DNA from: Candidatus Bathyarchaeota archaeon
Lineage (GTDB): Archaea > Thermoproteota > Bathyarchaeia > Bathyarchaeales > Bathyarchaeaceae
Length of the DNA stretch: 15,445 nt
Reading direction: 5' to 3'
Assembly: GCA_020356305.1 (NCBI GenBank)
Contig: CP070636.1
Span: 1,031,481-1,046,925 of the forward strand
Below the pieces are notes generated by a model that saw only the letters and a program-made list of their open reading frames with translations, made no database searches and had not been told where the DNA came from. Made by a program: the position numbers and the translations under genes. Below are positions 1-7,703 of the stretch, piece after piece (the stretch's first letter is position 1; every line of letters starts with the position of its first letter).

Positions 1-160
1 AGATATACACGATCCTGGTAGACATTCCGATTTGATGCGCCACTAGCTGGCCCCATCTCGGTTCATAGACAAGGTTCATGAGTACAAAAAAATTGAAGCC
101 TGAAACAAGGACTTCCATCAACCAAACGCGAGCTGCAGTTTTCAACAATCGAGTATTCAT
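1..160 (-). CDS. Partial small membrane protein (N-terminus only)
   Basis: This is the 5' part of a gene on the minus strand whose remainder lies before the window. Fifty-three codons are visible from an ATG at 160, with no stop. The peptide starts with a short basic stretch (MNTRLLKTAARVW). A hydrophobic segment at about residues 14-33 looks like a first membrane helix, and a YEPRWGQLVAHQIG stretch follows. A charged or aromatic loop after a first helix is typical of small integral membrane proteins of unknown function. I do not recognise a family with certainty. An AT-rich TTAATATT element lies about 25 bases upstream on the same strand and could serve as its promoter, shared with the divergent zinc-ribbon gene. 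Confidence 0.5.
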   Translation of the reverse strand, partial: MNTRLLKTAARVWLMEVLVSGFNFFVLMNLVYEPRWGQLVAHQIGMSTRIVYI

Positions 161-177
161 AAATCATCCGTTGGAAG

Positions 178-192
178 CAATATTAATATTAA
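178..192. promoter_or_regulatory. AT-rich divergent TATA element
   Basis: The sequence AATATTAATATTAAC lies between the divergent membrane-protein gene and the zinc-ribbon gene. It reads as TTAATATT on both strands. Its centre is about 25 bases from the minus-strand ATG at 160. On the plus strand it would start transcripts near 211, before the ATG at 268. Placement only; no experiment supports it. Confidence 0.4.
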
Positions 193-267
193 CTCTTTTA
201 TCCATTCATGGACGCGCGACCTTTAGGGTTCCCCGTAGCACATGAGAACAGAAACTTTAAAGGTTTA

Positions 268-438
268 ATGACTGATGACCCCGCAGGGATGAATTTGGCA
301 CGAAGGTTTATTGTGAAATGTCCAAAATGTGGATCTGAAAAAGAGGCTAAAAGAATGCTGGACTCCGAATCCGCAGAAGGAGACTGTGATAACTGCAATA
401 TACACTTTGTAACTTCAACCTGGTGGCAAGAAAAATAG
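268..438 (+). CDS. Small zinc-ribbon protein
   Basis: This is a short hypothetical protein of 56 residues from the chosen ATG. It holds two Cys pairs, CPKCGSE and CDNCN, 18 residues apart, which is the pattern of a single zinc ribbon. It ends in an aromatic STWWQEK tail. No catalytic motif is present, so a structural, RNA-binding or protein-binding role is possible; the function is unknown. I chose the ATG at 268 because AAAGGT precedes it by four bases and the expected transcript start (about 211) lies after the upstream ATG at 208. Starts at 208 (76 residues) or 289 remain possible. The gene converges on the DNA ligase gene. Confidence 0.55.
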   Translation: MTDDPAGMNLARRFIVKCPKCGSEKEAKRMLDSESAEGDCDNCNIHFVTSTWWQEK

Positions 439-515
439 CAAGTCAGTAGGCTCATGCGCACGCGAAGCAGAAGCCTAGCTCATGAAGCCTGTTTATGTGT
501 CAGGGACGTTTGACT

Positions 516-2222
516 TCAGGTATCGCCGAGAAACTGTTTGTATCTGCCCTTTGCTGTGAACTGTGTCTTGTAGATCTCTCTAACCCTTTGGATGGTATCA
601 GCCTCTTCCGGGCTTTTGTCAGGCCTTATCCGTGTTATTCTGGCAAAGCGCAGTGCCATTCCGCATTCGTATCTAGAGCTTTTTTGGACTTCGTTATAGG
701 CTACCTCAACTACGATTTGAGGGGCCACAACAACTCTTCTGTGTTCTTCCGCGACAACTAATTCTTTAAGTCGCTTGGTCATCTCCGTCATTTCCTCGTC
801 AGTGAGCCCCTTGAAAGTTTTTCCCACTACCAAGAACTCTCCTGTCTCTACCTCTCGATCCGCCAAATAGTAGTCGGAAAGCCAGCGATGTCTCCTCCCG
901 TAACCATATTCCGCCGCGACGATGACGAGGTCAAGTGGCTCCAGCGACGTTTTTATCTTGAACCAACGCTTTCCACGAACTCCAGGAGTGTACAGGCTAT
1001 CCAGTTTTTTGGCCACCAGTCCCTCGTGTCCGCTATCTAGGGCTTCCTTCAGGAACTTTTTCGCTTCTTGAAGGTCACTAGTGGTTATCTGCTTCGTCAA
1101 GGATAGGCTTCCAACAATTTGTTTGAGTTTCTCTCGCCTATCCACGTAGGGAGTAGTGGTCATGCTTTGACCGTTCAGGTATATCAGGTCGAACAGGTGG
1201 AGGTCAACTGGGATTTGCTTAGTCATGGTTTCTATGTCGTGGACCCTTCGAAACCTCCTCATCAAGTGCTGGAAAGGCAGAGGGATGCCGTTCTTTCCCA
1301 CCGCTATGACCTCGCCCTCCAAGATTGCTTCTTGCACCGTTACTTCATTTCGAACTAGCTCAACAATCTCGGGTAGGCTCTGCGTTATGTCGGTAAGTCT
1401 TCGACTGAAGATTCTTATAGAGTCTCCAAGTTTGTGTATTTGAATACGGGCGCCGTCTAGTTTGTGCTCGAAGGCTGTTTCGCCTCCATGTTCGCTTAGA
1501 GCCTCGCCAACGTCTTGGGCCGTTTGAGCTAGCATGGGCTTGACAGCCCTGAAAACTCGGAATCGAATCTGCTTGACGCCTTTTTTCCCCTCCACTTTGG
1601 CGGTTGCAGCGACCTCCCCTACGTCTCCGGTCAGCATGGTGGCTGTTTGAACAACATCAGGAGGAACGTCGAAAGCCTTAGACACGGCTAGCTCCATCAG
1701 ACCTTCATAAAAACCTGTCCTCATCTCTCCGATCGAGACCCTTACTATGTATTTGACCTCTAGTGGGGTAGCAGAGCCTAATAGTGTCTCAAGCAAGCGC
1801 TCCTTTTGCTCCCTTGAACCAACGCCGGTAGCTTCGGCGATAGTTTCTAGGCTGCGTCTCACCTCAAGAATTGTCAAGGGCTTGTCAAGCAGTGTAGCTT
1901 GTTTCTGGATTTTGGTTGCTTCAAACACGATTCTAATTGCCGATCCTATGTCGCCTGTCTCGTTGAAAGCTTCCGAGAAGCCCTTCCATCCCATATTGGT
2001 TAAGCGCTTGATCACCCTGCTCAGCGTGTTCCAGCTCACCTCAAGCGTTCTTCTATCCCACCTGGGAAACGCCCGGCCTAGAATCATAGATGTCGCAGGC
2101 TCCACTTCGTCCACATTTAGCCGCCTAAGAAAGTCTGCTACCAGATCAACCATAAGAGTACGTTTGGAAGTAGCTTCCAACCTCTCGCAGAGTTCAGCTA
2201 AGGCTCGAAACCTCGTCTGCAT
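516..2222 (-). CDS. lig: ATP-dependent DNA ligase
   Basis: This enzyme seals nicks in duplex DNA during Okazaki-fragment joining and repair, through a covalent lysyl-AMP intermediate. At 568 residues it has the usual length of archaeal DNA ligases. An alpha-helical DNA-binding domain fills about residues 1-215. The nucleotidyltransferase domain begins near 225. Motif I is KLDGAR at 254-259, with K254 the expected adenylated lysine. Motif III includes FDLIYLNG (344-351), motif IV is EGLVAKK (400-406) and motif V is WFKIK (420-424). The C-terminal part is an OB-fold with arginine- and lysine-rich patches. The ATG at 2222 is preceded by AAAGG eight bases away, and a TTTATG box lies about 55 bases upstream, so the start is well supported. 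It appears to be a single-gene unit. Confidence 0.95.
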   Translation of the reverse strand: MQTRFRALAELCERLEATSKRTLMVDLVADFLRRLNVDEVEPATSMILGRAFPRWDRRTLEVSWNTLSRVIKRLTNMGWKGFSEAFNETGDIGSAIRIVFEATKIQKQATLLDKPLTILEVRRSLETIAEATGVGSREQKERLLETLLGSATPLEVKYIVRVSIGEMRTGFYEGLMELAVSKAFDVPPDVVQTATMLTGDVGEVAATAKVEGKKGVKQIRFRVFRAVKPMLAQTAQDVGEALSEHGGETAFEHKLDGARIQIHKLGDSIRIFSRRLTDITQSLPEIVELVRNEVTVQEAILEGEVIAVGKNGIPLPFQHLMRRFRRVHDIETMTKQIPVDLHLFDLIYLNGQSMTTTPYVDRREKLKQIVGSLSLTKQITTSDLQEAKKFLKEALDSGHEGLVAKKLDSLYTPGVRGKRWFKIKTSLEPLDLVIVAAEYGYGRRHRWLSDYYLADREVETGEFLVVGKTFKGLTDEEMTEMTKRLKELVVAEEHRRVVVAPQIVVEVAYNEVQKSSRYECGMALRFARITRIRPDKSPEEADTIQRVREIYKTQFTAKGRYKQFLGDT

Positions 2223-2275
2223 AAATTTTACCTTTACAGCTAGCTGTGTTCTCCAGAATTAGCCTCTCAAAACAA

Positions 2276-2281
2276 CATAAA
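2276..2281 (-). promoter_or_regulatory. TATA box of the DNA ligase gene
   Basis: On the minus strand this reads TTTATG. Transcription would start about 26 bases downstream, near 2252, giving a leader of roughly 30 bases that contains the AAAGG site at 2231-2235 before the ATG at 2222. Spacing and ribosome-binding site agree. Confidence 0.4.
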
Positions 2282-2330
2282 CGTTTCCAAGGCTAAACTC
2301 TCGAGCGCACCCGCGCAAAGTTTTGATCTG

Positions 2331-2711
2331 TCACAAAGTTGAGAGTTTTTCTCTTACTTTCTTTATCTTCTTCTTCAGCTCCGCAGCCTTCTTCTCTTCC
2401 TCCGTTGCCTTGTAGCAGTCAACGGCATATTCTAGCGCGCTCAGTCCAAAACGATCATAGCCTTTCTGAAAAGCGAGATCCGCTGCCTTGAGAAAACGTT
2501 CAATCGCGGCGATGTACTCTTTCAGCAGATAGTTGCATTCCGCTGCCTTGAACAAGGTGTAGGACGCGTCGAAATGGTTGCCGGCCTTCTCGTACAGCTC
2601 AGATGCCTTAAGAAACTTGCTTGCTGCTTCCTCATGCTTCCCAACATCGCAAAGACTGGTTCCTTCCTTGTGAAGTTTTATTGGATCCTCTTTGGCCTTC
2701 TCGGCGCTCAT
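2331..2711 (-). CDS. TPR-repeat protein
   Basis: This soluble protein of about 126 residues is built of helical repeats. Tetratricopeptide-like units are visible as EEAASKFLKASELYEKAG, then DASYTLFKAAECNYLLKEY, then AIERFLKAADLAFQKG. The A-x-x-x-Y/F spacing is typical of TPR or SNAP-like repeats, which act as protein-protein scaffolds. The C-terminus is a lysine-rich coiled coil (EEEKKAAELKKKIKKVREK). No enzymatic domain is present and the partner is unknown. I chose the ATG at 2711 because GGGGTGA lies seven bases before it. An ATG at 2738 would add nine residues without a ribosome-binding site. A possible TATA (CTAAAAG) lies near 2767. The DNA ligase gene lies 108 bases downstream with its own promoter, so an operon is unlikely. 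Confidence 0.8.
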   Translation of the reverse strand: MSAEKAKEDPIKLHKEGTSLCDVGKHEEAASKFLKASELYEKAGNHFDASYTLFKAAECNYLLKEYIAAIERFLKAADLAFQKGYDRFGLSALEYAVDCYKATEEEKKAAELKKKIKKVREKLSTL

Positions 2712-2846
2712 GTTCATTTCACCCCACGATCGAATCATGTTTGCCTATGATTTGACACTCATGCTTTTAGGCTTTCCGCCTTTCTGCAAACAATACTCTC
2801 AACGACAAAGGGTTTATGGTCAATATGCTAAACTACATAGTGGCTC

Positions 2847-3311
2847 ATGATGAAAACAACGGTGGACTCGACGAGCATGCTTCCAATCAACGGAATCTAC
2901 ACGTTGATTGTGTCCCTGTCTATCGAAACGTGGTTGAAAGTGGGAAAGCTGGGCATTCAAAGATTTCCGGCAGGATACTACACCTACACAGGATCCGCGT
3001 TGGGCATAGGCGCATCAAGTTTGAAACAGCGTGTTGCACGACACTTGAAGATACGAAAATCAAAGTTTTGGCACATAGATTTTCTCTTGGCTCACACAAA
3101 TGCATGCATGGAAGCGGAATGCAACATAAATCGTTCCATAAAGGAAAGATTGAAGGCGAAAATTCCTGTTGCTGGTTTCGGCGCCTCTGATTGCAAGCAA
3201 AACTGTGAGAGCCACCTCCTCTATTTCGGTGCACAAGCCATCAGGTCACAGGTTTCCGCACTTTATGTAGATACATGGGGGATTCGCCCACACATCATAG
3301 ATCTTGCTTAG
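2847..3311 (+). CDS. DUF123 GIY-YIG nuclease-like protein
   Basis: This matches the DUF123 family, a GIY-YIG fold found alone or fused to endonuclease III in archaea. The GIY motif is at residues 16-18 in NGIYTLIVSL, and the second half, TYTGSALG, starts near 46. The QRVARH segment (61-66) carries the conserved Arg/His, followed by KFWHIDFLL. The tail FGASDCKQNCESHLLYFG has the family's Cys/Cys/His cluster (C116, C120, H123), a likely metal site. A DNA-repair or nucleic-acid processing role is likely but unproven. Starts at 2847, 2850 or the internal ATG at 2877 (just before the conserved core) are all possible. The acetyltransferase gene follows 86 bases downstream. Confidence 0.88.
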   Translation: MMKTTVDSTSMLPINGIYTLIVSLSIETWLKVGKLGIQRFPAGYYTYTGSALGIGASSLKQRVARHLKIRKSKFWHIDFLLAHTNACMEAECNINRSIKERLKAKIPVAGFGASDCKQNCESHLLYFGAQAIRSQVSALYVDTWGIRPHIIDLA

Positions 3312-3365
3312 AAGAAATAGATTCGGACTTTCAACCCAAAAGCCTCAAATTTACCTGGTGCCATG

Positions 3366-3373
3366 TTTATCAT
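3366..3373 (+). promoter_or_regulatory. TATA box setting a leaderless TTG start
   Basis: TTTATCAT is centred about 26-28 bases before the TTG at 3398. The transcript would therefore begin at or within a few bases of that codon, which supports a leaderless TTG start for the acetyltransferase. Confidence 0.4.
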
Positions 3374-3397
3374 AGAACATTGAGTGGTTGCGACTAT

Positions 3398-3856
3398 TTG
3401 TCCGTCACCATACAGCTGGCTAAAGTTAACGATTTGGAAACGCTCTACGAAATTGAAAAAGAATGCTTCGCAGCGGAAGCGTTCACGAAGGAGCAGTTAG
3501 GTTACCTCTTGCAGAATCCCAACGCCATAGGCTTAGTTGCACAAATAGATGGTGAGAACGTGGGGTTTGTTATCGGTCTAACTTACAATAAGAACAAGGT
3601 GAGAATAGGCCACATCTACACTATAGATGTTGCTGTTAAACATCGCAGAAGGGGAATTGGATTAAGACTTTTGCAGGAGCTTGAGAAAACTTTTGTGGAG
3701 GAGGGCGTTGAAACGTGCTATCTAGAGGTGCGGATTGACAACGCGGCGGCTCGACAACTCTATCGGAAACAGGGTTATATGGAAACGGAACGATTGAAAG
3801 GTTACTATCCAATGGGAACCCATGGAATTCGACTTAAAAAGAGGCTTGGAGTTTAG
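3398..3856 (+). CDS. rimI: RimI-like GNAT N-acetyltransferase
   Basis: This GNAT enzyme uses acetyl-CoA to acetylate protein N-termini. In archaea the RimI/Ard1 type modifies the N-termini of many proteins. The protein is 152 residues from the chosen start. The acetyl-CoA loop is RRRGIG (residues 83-88), preceded by the beta-4 strand IYTIDVAVKH. The C-terminal CYLEVRIDNAAARQLYRKQ is the RimI hallmark, with Asn and Tyr in the usual positions. I chose the TTG at 3398 because the family begins with a strand like SVTIQLAKVNDL and a TATA-like box lies 26-28 bases upstream. An open frame reaches an ATG at 3275, but that extension overlaps the DUF123 gene and has no GNAT character. Confidence 0.88.
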   Translation: MSVTIQLAKVNDLETLYEIEKECFAAEAFTKEQLGYLLQNPNAIGLVAQIDGENVGFVIGLTYNKNKVRIGHIYTIDVAVKHRRRGIGLRLLQELEKTFVEEGVETCYLEVRIDNAAARQLYRKQGYMETERLKGYYPMGTHGIRLKKRLGV

Positions 3857-3896
3857 GGGTTACTCACGGGCTGAGTTGTCTTAAAGAGGCGTTGGC

Positions 3897-4517
3897 TTAT
3901 GTCTCTTCTTCCACACGTTTTGATGGTCCAAACAACAGTGTCAAGAAGACGCCGACGAGGAAACCTCCAATATGGGCAGTATGGGCAACATGTGGGTTAG
4001 CACCAGTGTAAACGTAAAACGTTTCAAGCCCCACGCTCAGGACGACAAAAAAAATTGCAGGGAGTGGTACTGGAATGAACCCAACAAAGGAAATCACCAA
4101 CTTGAACGGAAATAGTATCGCGAAAGCGGCTAACACGCCAAAGATTGCTCCAGAGGCACCAATCGTCGGAATAGAGGAGGTGGAGTTCATATAGGCGTGA
4201 AAAAGCCCTGCACCAATGCCTGAGACAAAATAGAAAGCTAGGAATCTTACGCTGCCCATAGCGCGTTCACACTCGTCACCGGCGATGAGCAGAAAAAGCA
4301 TGTTGGAGACCAGATGGATGATGTCGAAATGTATGAACGTTGATGTGATGAGCGTGGGAAGTTGTTCGCCTTGCATGATCCTTTCGGGAACCAAGCCGTA
4401 CTCGTTAATGAAGCTAATCAATTCTGATTCATTGAGCCCAATCATGTAGAAGAACATAATAGCATTTGCCAAGATCAAAAGATAGGTCACTAAGGGAACC
4501 TTGGACGCCAAGTGCAC
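3897..4517 (-). CDS. Rhomboid-family intramembrane serine protease
   Basis: This multi-pass membrane protein should cleave substrates within the lipid bilayer. About six hydrophobic segments are visible. The catalytic serine lies in GASG (S122 from this start). The paired histidine is the second one in HTAHIGG (H182). HLVSN (H68, N72) supplies the usual oxyanion-stabilising His/Asn in TM2, so the protein looks active. I chose the GTG at 4517 because AGGAG ends four bases before it and a TTTTATTG box near 4561 would start transcripts close to 4535. A TTG at 4541 would add eight residues but lies upstream of that predicted transcript start. Its substrate cannot be told from the context. It lies downstream of the acyltransferase gene on the same strand but has its own promoter. 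Confidence 0.9.
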   Translation of the reverse strand: MHLASKVPLVTYLLILANAIMFFYMIGLNESELISFINEYGLVPERIMQGEQLPTLITSTFIHFDIIHLVSNMLFLLIAGDECERAMGSVRFLAFYFVSGIGAGLFHAYMNSTSSIPTIGASGAIFGVLAAFAILFPFKLVISFVGFIPVPLPAIFFVVLSVGLETFYVYTGANPHVAHTAHIGGFLVGVFLTLLFGPSKRVEEET

Positions 4518-4556
4518 TACTCTCCTGATGTGTTTCAGCAACGTTTATTGCTGTAT

Positions 4557-4564
4557 CAATAAAA
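4557..4564 (-). promoter_or_regulatory. TATA box of the rhomboid gene
   Basis: On the minus strand this reads TTTTATTG. A start about 26 bases downstream (near 4535) gives an 18-base leader that carries AGGAG (4522-4526) just before the GTG at 4517. The match of box, leader and ribosome-binding site favours that start over the TTG at 4541. Confidence 0.45.
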
Positions 4565-4636
4565 GAGTTTTGTTAGGATATTCCTGAACAGCCCTTGTGC
4601 CGTACTTTTTCATCGTTTTGATCTTCTCTTTTCGAG

Positions 4637-5356
4637 TCATCCAAGTTTTTCCCACCTCAGCCTCTTCTCGTCGTACTCCTTTCGCGTTATGTAGGGGCGT
4701 GCTGGCGCGCCTACCACAACGGTGTCGGTCGGCACATTCTTCGTGACAATAGCGCCGGCGCCTACCACCGCATTTTTGCCTATTGTGATTCCAGCTACTA
4801 CAGAAGAATTTGCGCCAATGATGGCGTTTTTCTCTACCACAGCACCTATCAGGCGTTTGCTAGTCGGATAAGGATCGTTAGTGAAACACACATTGGGCGC
4901 TATAAAAACTCCATCGTGAATCACGGTTAAGTGGGGGATGTAAACGTTTGATTGAATTTTTACGTTTTTCCCAACTTCGACTTTGCCGTCTAGTTGCGTT
5001 GAAGACCCAACGAGCGTTCTGTCGTCTATGACGCTGCCTTCTCTAATTAACACATTGTGTCCCGTTTCCACTTCGTCACCCACGGAAACAAGCTCGTAAA
5101 TAACTGTGCCCGGTCGGACAACGCAGTTTCTCCCGATCTTGGCGCCTTTACTGATTAAGTCATAGTTTCGGATACTGAAGGATTCAGAAAACTGAAAGGC
5201 TCTTACAGACCTTCGAGCAGGGTATCCTACTATCACGTTTTTTCCAACAATAGATTTTTCTCCTATCACTGTAGGCCCCAAGATAGTGGTGTCGCCTTCC
5301 AAGTGTCCTTTGATCTGTGCCTTAGGCGAGACAAAAATCATCTCTGCAACCCTCAT
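4637..5356 (-). CDS. Left-handed beta-helix acyltransferase
   Basis: The 239-residue protein is made of hexapeptide repeats ([LIV]-G-x4), visible from residue 8 to about 210, for example TTILGPTVIGEKSIVGKN, VEVGKNVKIQSNVYI and AIIGANSSVVAGITIGKNAV. This fold forms trimeric acetyl- or succinyltransferases that act on sugars, nucleotide sugars or amino acids. GHNVLI (99-104) holds H100, the likely catalytic base. FTNDPYP (158-164) and VVGAPAR (214-220) resemble sugar N- or O-acetyltransferases of the WbbJ/WlbB type, so a surface-polysaccharide or nucleotide-sugar role is plausible. The exact substrate is unknown. The start at 5356 is uncertain; an ATG at 5341 (residue 6) is also possible. An AATATATT box near 5406 may be its promoter. 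Confidence 0.85.
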   Translation of the reverse strand: MRVAEMIFVSPKAQIKGHLEGDTTILGPTVIGEKSIVGKNVIVGYPARRSVRAFQFSESFSIRNYDLISKGAKIGRNCVVRPGTVIYELVSVGDEVETGHNVLIREGSVIDDRTLVGSSTQLDGKVEVGKNVKIQSNVYIPHLTVIHDGVFIAPNVCFTNDPYPTSKRLIGAVVEKNAIIGANSSVVAGITIGKNAVVGAGAIVTKNVPTDTVVVGAPARPYITRKEYDEKRLRWEKLG

Positions 5357-5780
5357 GACCCAAATGAAACATATTCCCGTTTACAGATGTTCTAACTGTG
5401 GAAATATATTAGAGTCTTGTGGAGGCATTCCCTCGGAACCTTCTTTTGTGCGAATGTACATTGACAACTTTTTGCAATATACGGCGATTGTGTACAAATC
5501 CTCCACGAGATCAATCTTTTCGTGCGCGTTTGAATCGAAGATGTTTCCGATGAAAAATCATTTCAATAGCATGCTTGGTCTTAGGGTTTAGCAGTCCTTC
5601 CCCGATGTTTTCGCCCAAATTTGATGGGGTCATCTTCTCAGTTATCTTGACGTCGATCTAAGTCTTTGTTCAATTCTTGATTGTAGGATGCGCTCTGAAT
5701 GAAGCAAGTCACAGCTTGTAGGATAAACCCTAAAAATCACTAGTATCCCATACATAGGCGTAGCGTTGAAGGCGAAGGCA
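5357..5780. other. Intergenic region between acyltransferase and winged-helix gene
   Basis: These 424 bases hold no gene I can defend. Near 5403-5410 is an AATATATT box that fits the acyltransferase promoter on the minus strand. At 5731-5738 is TAAAAATC, placed for a transcript start near 5760 ahead of the plus-strand gene. Two short open frames are seen, one on each strand between 5359 and 5591, but neither has a convincing start or a known motif beyond one CSNC pair. No tRNA-like fold was found. Confidence 0.5.
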
Positions 5781-6044
5781 ATGGTGGGGCAAACTAGGAG
5801 AGACGCCCAGAAGATGATCAAAGCCATCGCGGTTCTTCTTCGAAATACTACCTGGAAATGTGGAAGGGTGGAGCGGTTGGTGGTGAATTATCTGCGGCAG
5901 AAGATTGGAAGATGTGGTCGCGCACGATCCTCCATAAAAGAAATGTTACAGCATTTCAAACTGAGTGGAAAACAGAAAAGCGAGTTTTTGGATGCGATAA
6001 AACGTCTCGAAAAGAGACACATAATTAAAATAATGCAGCAATAG
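5781..6044 (+). CDS. Small basic winged-helix-like protein
   Basis: I do not recognise the family. The protein is 87 residues from the ATG at 5781, strongly basic, and predicted mostly helical. RVERLVVNYLRQKIG, then SIKEMLQHFKLSGKQKSEFLDAIKRLEKR, then a hydrophobic IIKIM end resemble a winged-helix DNA-binding domain: helix, turn, recognition helix, strand. A role in transcription or DNA binding is inferred from this shape and charge only. GAAGGCGAAGG lies just before the ATG, and TAAAAATC at 5731-5738 is well placed as a TATA box. A TTG at 5766 would add five residues. It ends 138 bases from the convergent MFS gene. A hydrophobic frame on the opposite strand overlaps its start but looks less real. 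Confidence 0.6.
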   Translation: MVGQTRRDAQKMIKAIAVLLRNTTWKCGRVERLVVNYLRQKIGRCGRARSSIKEMLQHFKLSGKQKSEFLDAIKRLEKRHIIKIMQQ

Positions 6045-6182
6045 CGTCATACTTGCGCGTGCACTACAGAGTGTAGGTAACAAAGCATTTTGTGAAGCAC
6101 TTCTTCGAAGACCCAATCAATTCCATACGCAACTTGCGCGCGAAACCACGATGAGCCACAAACAAGGCCTCAATTCAAGTTT

Positions 6183-7340
6183 TCAGTGACGTTTTTTGGG
6201 TGTCAACATTAATCCGATTAACGCTAGGATGCCTCCCATTGCTGATGCGATCGTGCTTAGAATGTATGGAGCGCCAACTGAATAAATAGCCGCTGCGCCT
6301 CCGAGCACTGGTCCGAGAAAAAAGCCGATCCCCCATACAGTGCTATAGAAGCCAACGGTCAATCCACGTTGAGAAGGCGGGGTTGCATCCATGAGGAGAG
6401 CGCTTGGCGCTATGTATAGCATTCCTACGCCCATTCCCACGATTACAGTCGCAATCAGGAAAGACACAAAAGATGGAGGTAGAAGTAACGCGAGAAAACC
6501 GATAGCACATATAACAAATGCAAAAAGAATTGTACGATGGCGACCAAGCATATCCGATAGTCTGCCAGCTAGAGGCTGGACAAATGTTTCTGCCAAGTAG
6601 TAACTGGTCAAGAGGAAACCTACTAAGTATTCTTCCCTCAGTATTTCACTCGCATGAATAATGAACTGAGAATTGATGACTCCCAAGAACAAACCGGAGA
6701 GTGCCGTGTCGACGTAGGCGATGGCTACGCTTTTTCTTGCTATCGCTCCAGATTCAAGCTGGGCTTCCGATGAACCCGTACTCTTTTCGGTAGGAACCCT
6801 GGGCTCTTCATCAACTCCAAAAAAGACTAACAGAGCAGTAGAAAATACAAAGGCCGACGACATGTAGAATATACTAGGATAGTTGAGCTGGCCCACTAGA
6901 AAACCACCAAAGAATGGACCAACTATGAAGCCTATCCCCTGAATCATCCCAACCTTGCCGAAAACCTGTCCTAGTTCTTGAGGTGTATAGAGATCTGCTA
7001 TGAGAGCCCATGGCACAATCCAAAAAGAAGCGTCAACCAGCCCTCTCAAAAATGAAATTACAGCGAGGAACCCTAGATCGTTCATAAATGGGTACAAAGG
7101 AACAATAACTGAACTCAGCAGCATTCCAATGCCGAGCGATAGTCTTCTGCCCAACCGGTCAGACGCCCTACCCCATAGAGGTGACGCTAGAATATGTGCA
7201 ATTGCATGGGCTGAAACGATCAAACCAACCGCTAAGCTGTCCGCGCTGAGACTGTAAGAATACAACGGAATAACTACGGAAAGTATTCCTACACTCATAG
7301 TAAAAATGATCAAGGCAAGATATAGCGGCCTAAGATCCAT
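6183..7340 (-). CDS. MFS transporter (drug/solute exporter type)
   Basis: This is a major facilitator superfamily carrier of 385 residues with about twelve membrane helices in two six-helix halves. Motif A between TM2 and TM3 is GRASDRLGRR (57-66), and a second copy, GRLSDMLGRHR, sits between TM8 and TM9. GFIVGPFFGG in TM5 resembles the motif C of proton-coupled antiporters, and GIGFFLGPVLGG repeats it in the second half. A polar loop rich in Glu and Ser (about 175-200) separates the halves. These features suggest an efflux transporter; the substrate is unknown. I chose the ATG at 7340, preceded by GGTGGAG. An in-frame GTG at 7349 lies within that ribosome-binding site. TATA: GAATAAAAGG at 7386-7395. 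Confidence 0.9.
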   Translation of the reverse strand: MDLRPLYLALIIFTMSVGILSVVIPLYSYSLSADSLAVGLIVSAHAIAHILASPLWGRASDRLGRRLSLGIGMLLSSVIVPLYPFMNDLGFLAVISFLRGLVDASFWIVPWALIADLYTPQELGQVFGKVGMIQGIGFIVGPFFGGFLVGQLNYPSIFYMSSAFVFSTALLVFFGVDEEPRVPTEKSTGSSEAQLESGAIARKSVAIAYVDTALSGLFLGVINSQFIIHASEILREEYLVGFLLTSYYLAETFVQPLAGRLSDMLGRHRTILFAFVICAIGFLALLLPPSFVSFLIATVIVGMGVGMLYIAPSALLMDATPPSQRGLTVGFYSTVWGIGFFLGPVLGGAAAIYSVGAPYILSTIASAMGGILALIGLMLTPKKRH

Positions 7341-7703
7341 TGTCTCCACCCTGCGTGCATATACCCGATTTGATGGTACAATAACCCTTTTATTCAGATC
7401 GGTTTGTTCTACTCAATTATTTACAGCTTTTGTGCATGCATGCGCGCCAACTTCTAACCTTTCGTGTGTATAGGCTAATTTCAAAGACAAATGTTCTAAC
7501 ACGTGCACACGCGTCCCGCAAACGTGTTTCTCTCAAGGTCTCAAAATAGAAAGGTAGTAAAGTACATTTATGGTTGGGTTATGTAACTTCATTGTCAAAT
7601 AGTGGAGATTGAGAGATTCTTAATGATCAAAGACTATTCAGAGTGCAGAAATCCTAAAATCAATTGAAGATCCAGTATTCTGTCAGAAAGTGAGGAAGAC
7701 GTT
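7341..7703. other. Divergent intergenic region, MFS to cysS
   Basis: This 363-base gap separates two outward-facing genes. It contains the MFS TATA box (7386-7395, minus), a TGCATGCA palindrome followed by GCGCGCC (7433-7448), and a second GC-rich patch, GTGCACACGCGTCCCGC (7503-7519). A CATTTATGG box lies near 7565. If that is the cysS promoter, the cysS leader is over 100 bases long. The stretch 7600-7690 has only very short open frames. I saw no tRNA or clear small RNA. Confidence 0.5.

Noticed and set aside
495..2262. Several open frames on the plus strand opposite the DNA ligase gene
   Set aside because: They lie fully inside a well-supported gene, have no recognisable domains, and follow the reverse-strand codon pattern of the ligase.
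2281..2290. ACGTTTCCAA repeated at 14221-14230
   Set aside because: Ten-base matches are expected many times by chance in 15 kb, and the contexts are unrelated.
5381..5506. Minus-strand short frame from GTG 5506, with an open stretch continuing upstream
   Set aside because: About 41 codons with no ribosome-binding site and no motif; a decayed gene is possible but cannot be shown.
5286..5591. Plus-strand frame with a CSNCGN pair and a following SCGG
   Set aside because: Its first part overlaps the acyltransferase on the opposite strand, it has only one convincing CxxC, and the rest is low-quality sequence without a family look.
5642..5827. Minus-strand frame with a hydrophobic start
   Set aside because: It overlaps the better-supported basic protein at 5781, and its C-terminal half looks random.
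7433..7440. TGCATGCA perfect palindrome in the divergent region
   Set aside because: Eight bases is expected by chance at this window size and it is not at a promoter position; it was only counted among the GC-rich patches.
7600..7700. Possible leader peptide or small RNA before cysS
   Set aside because: The only in-frame peptide (about 20 codons) has a single Cys codon and no ribosome-binding site; I saw no stable fold or C/D boxes.
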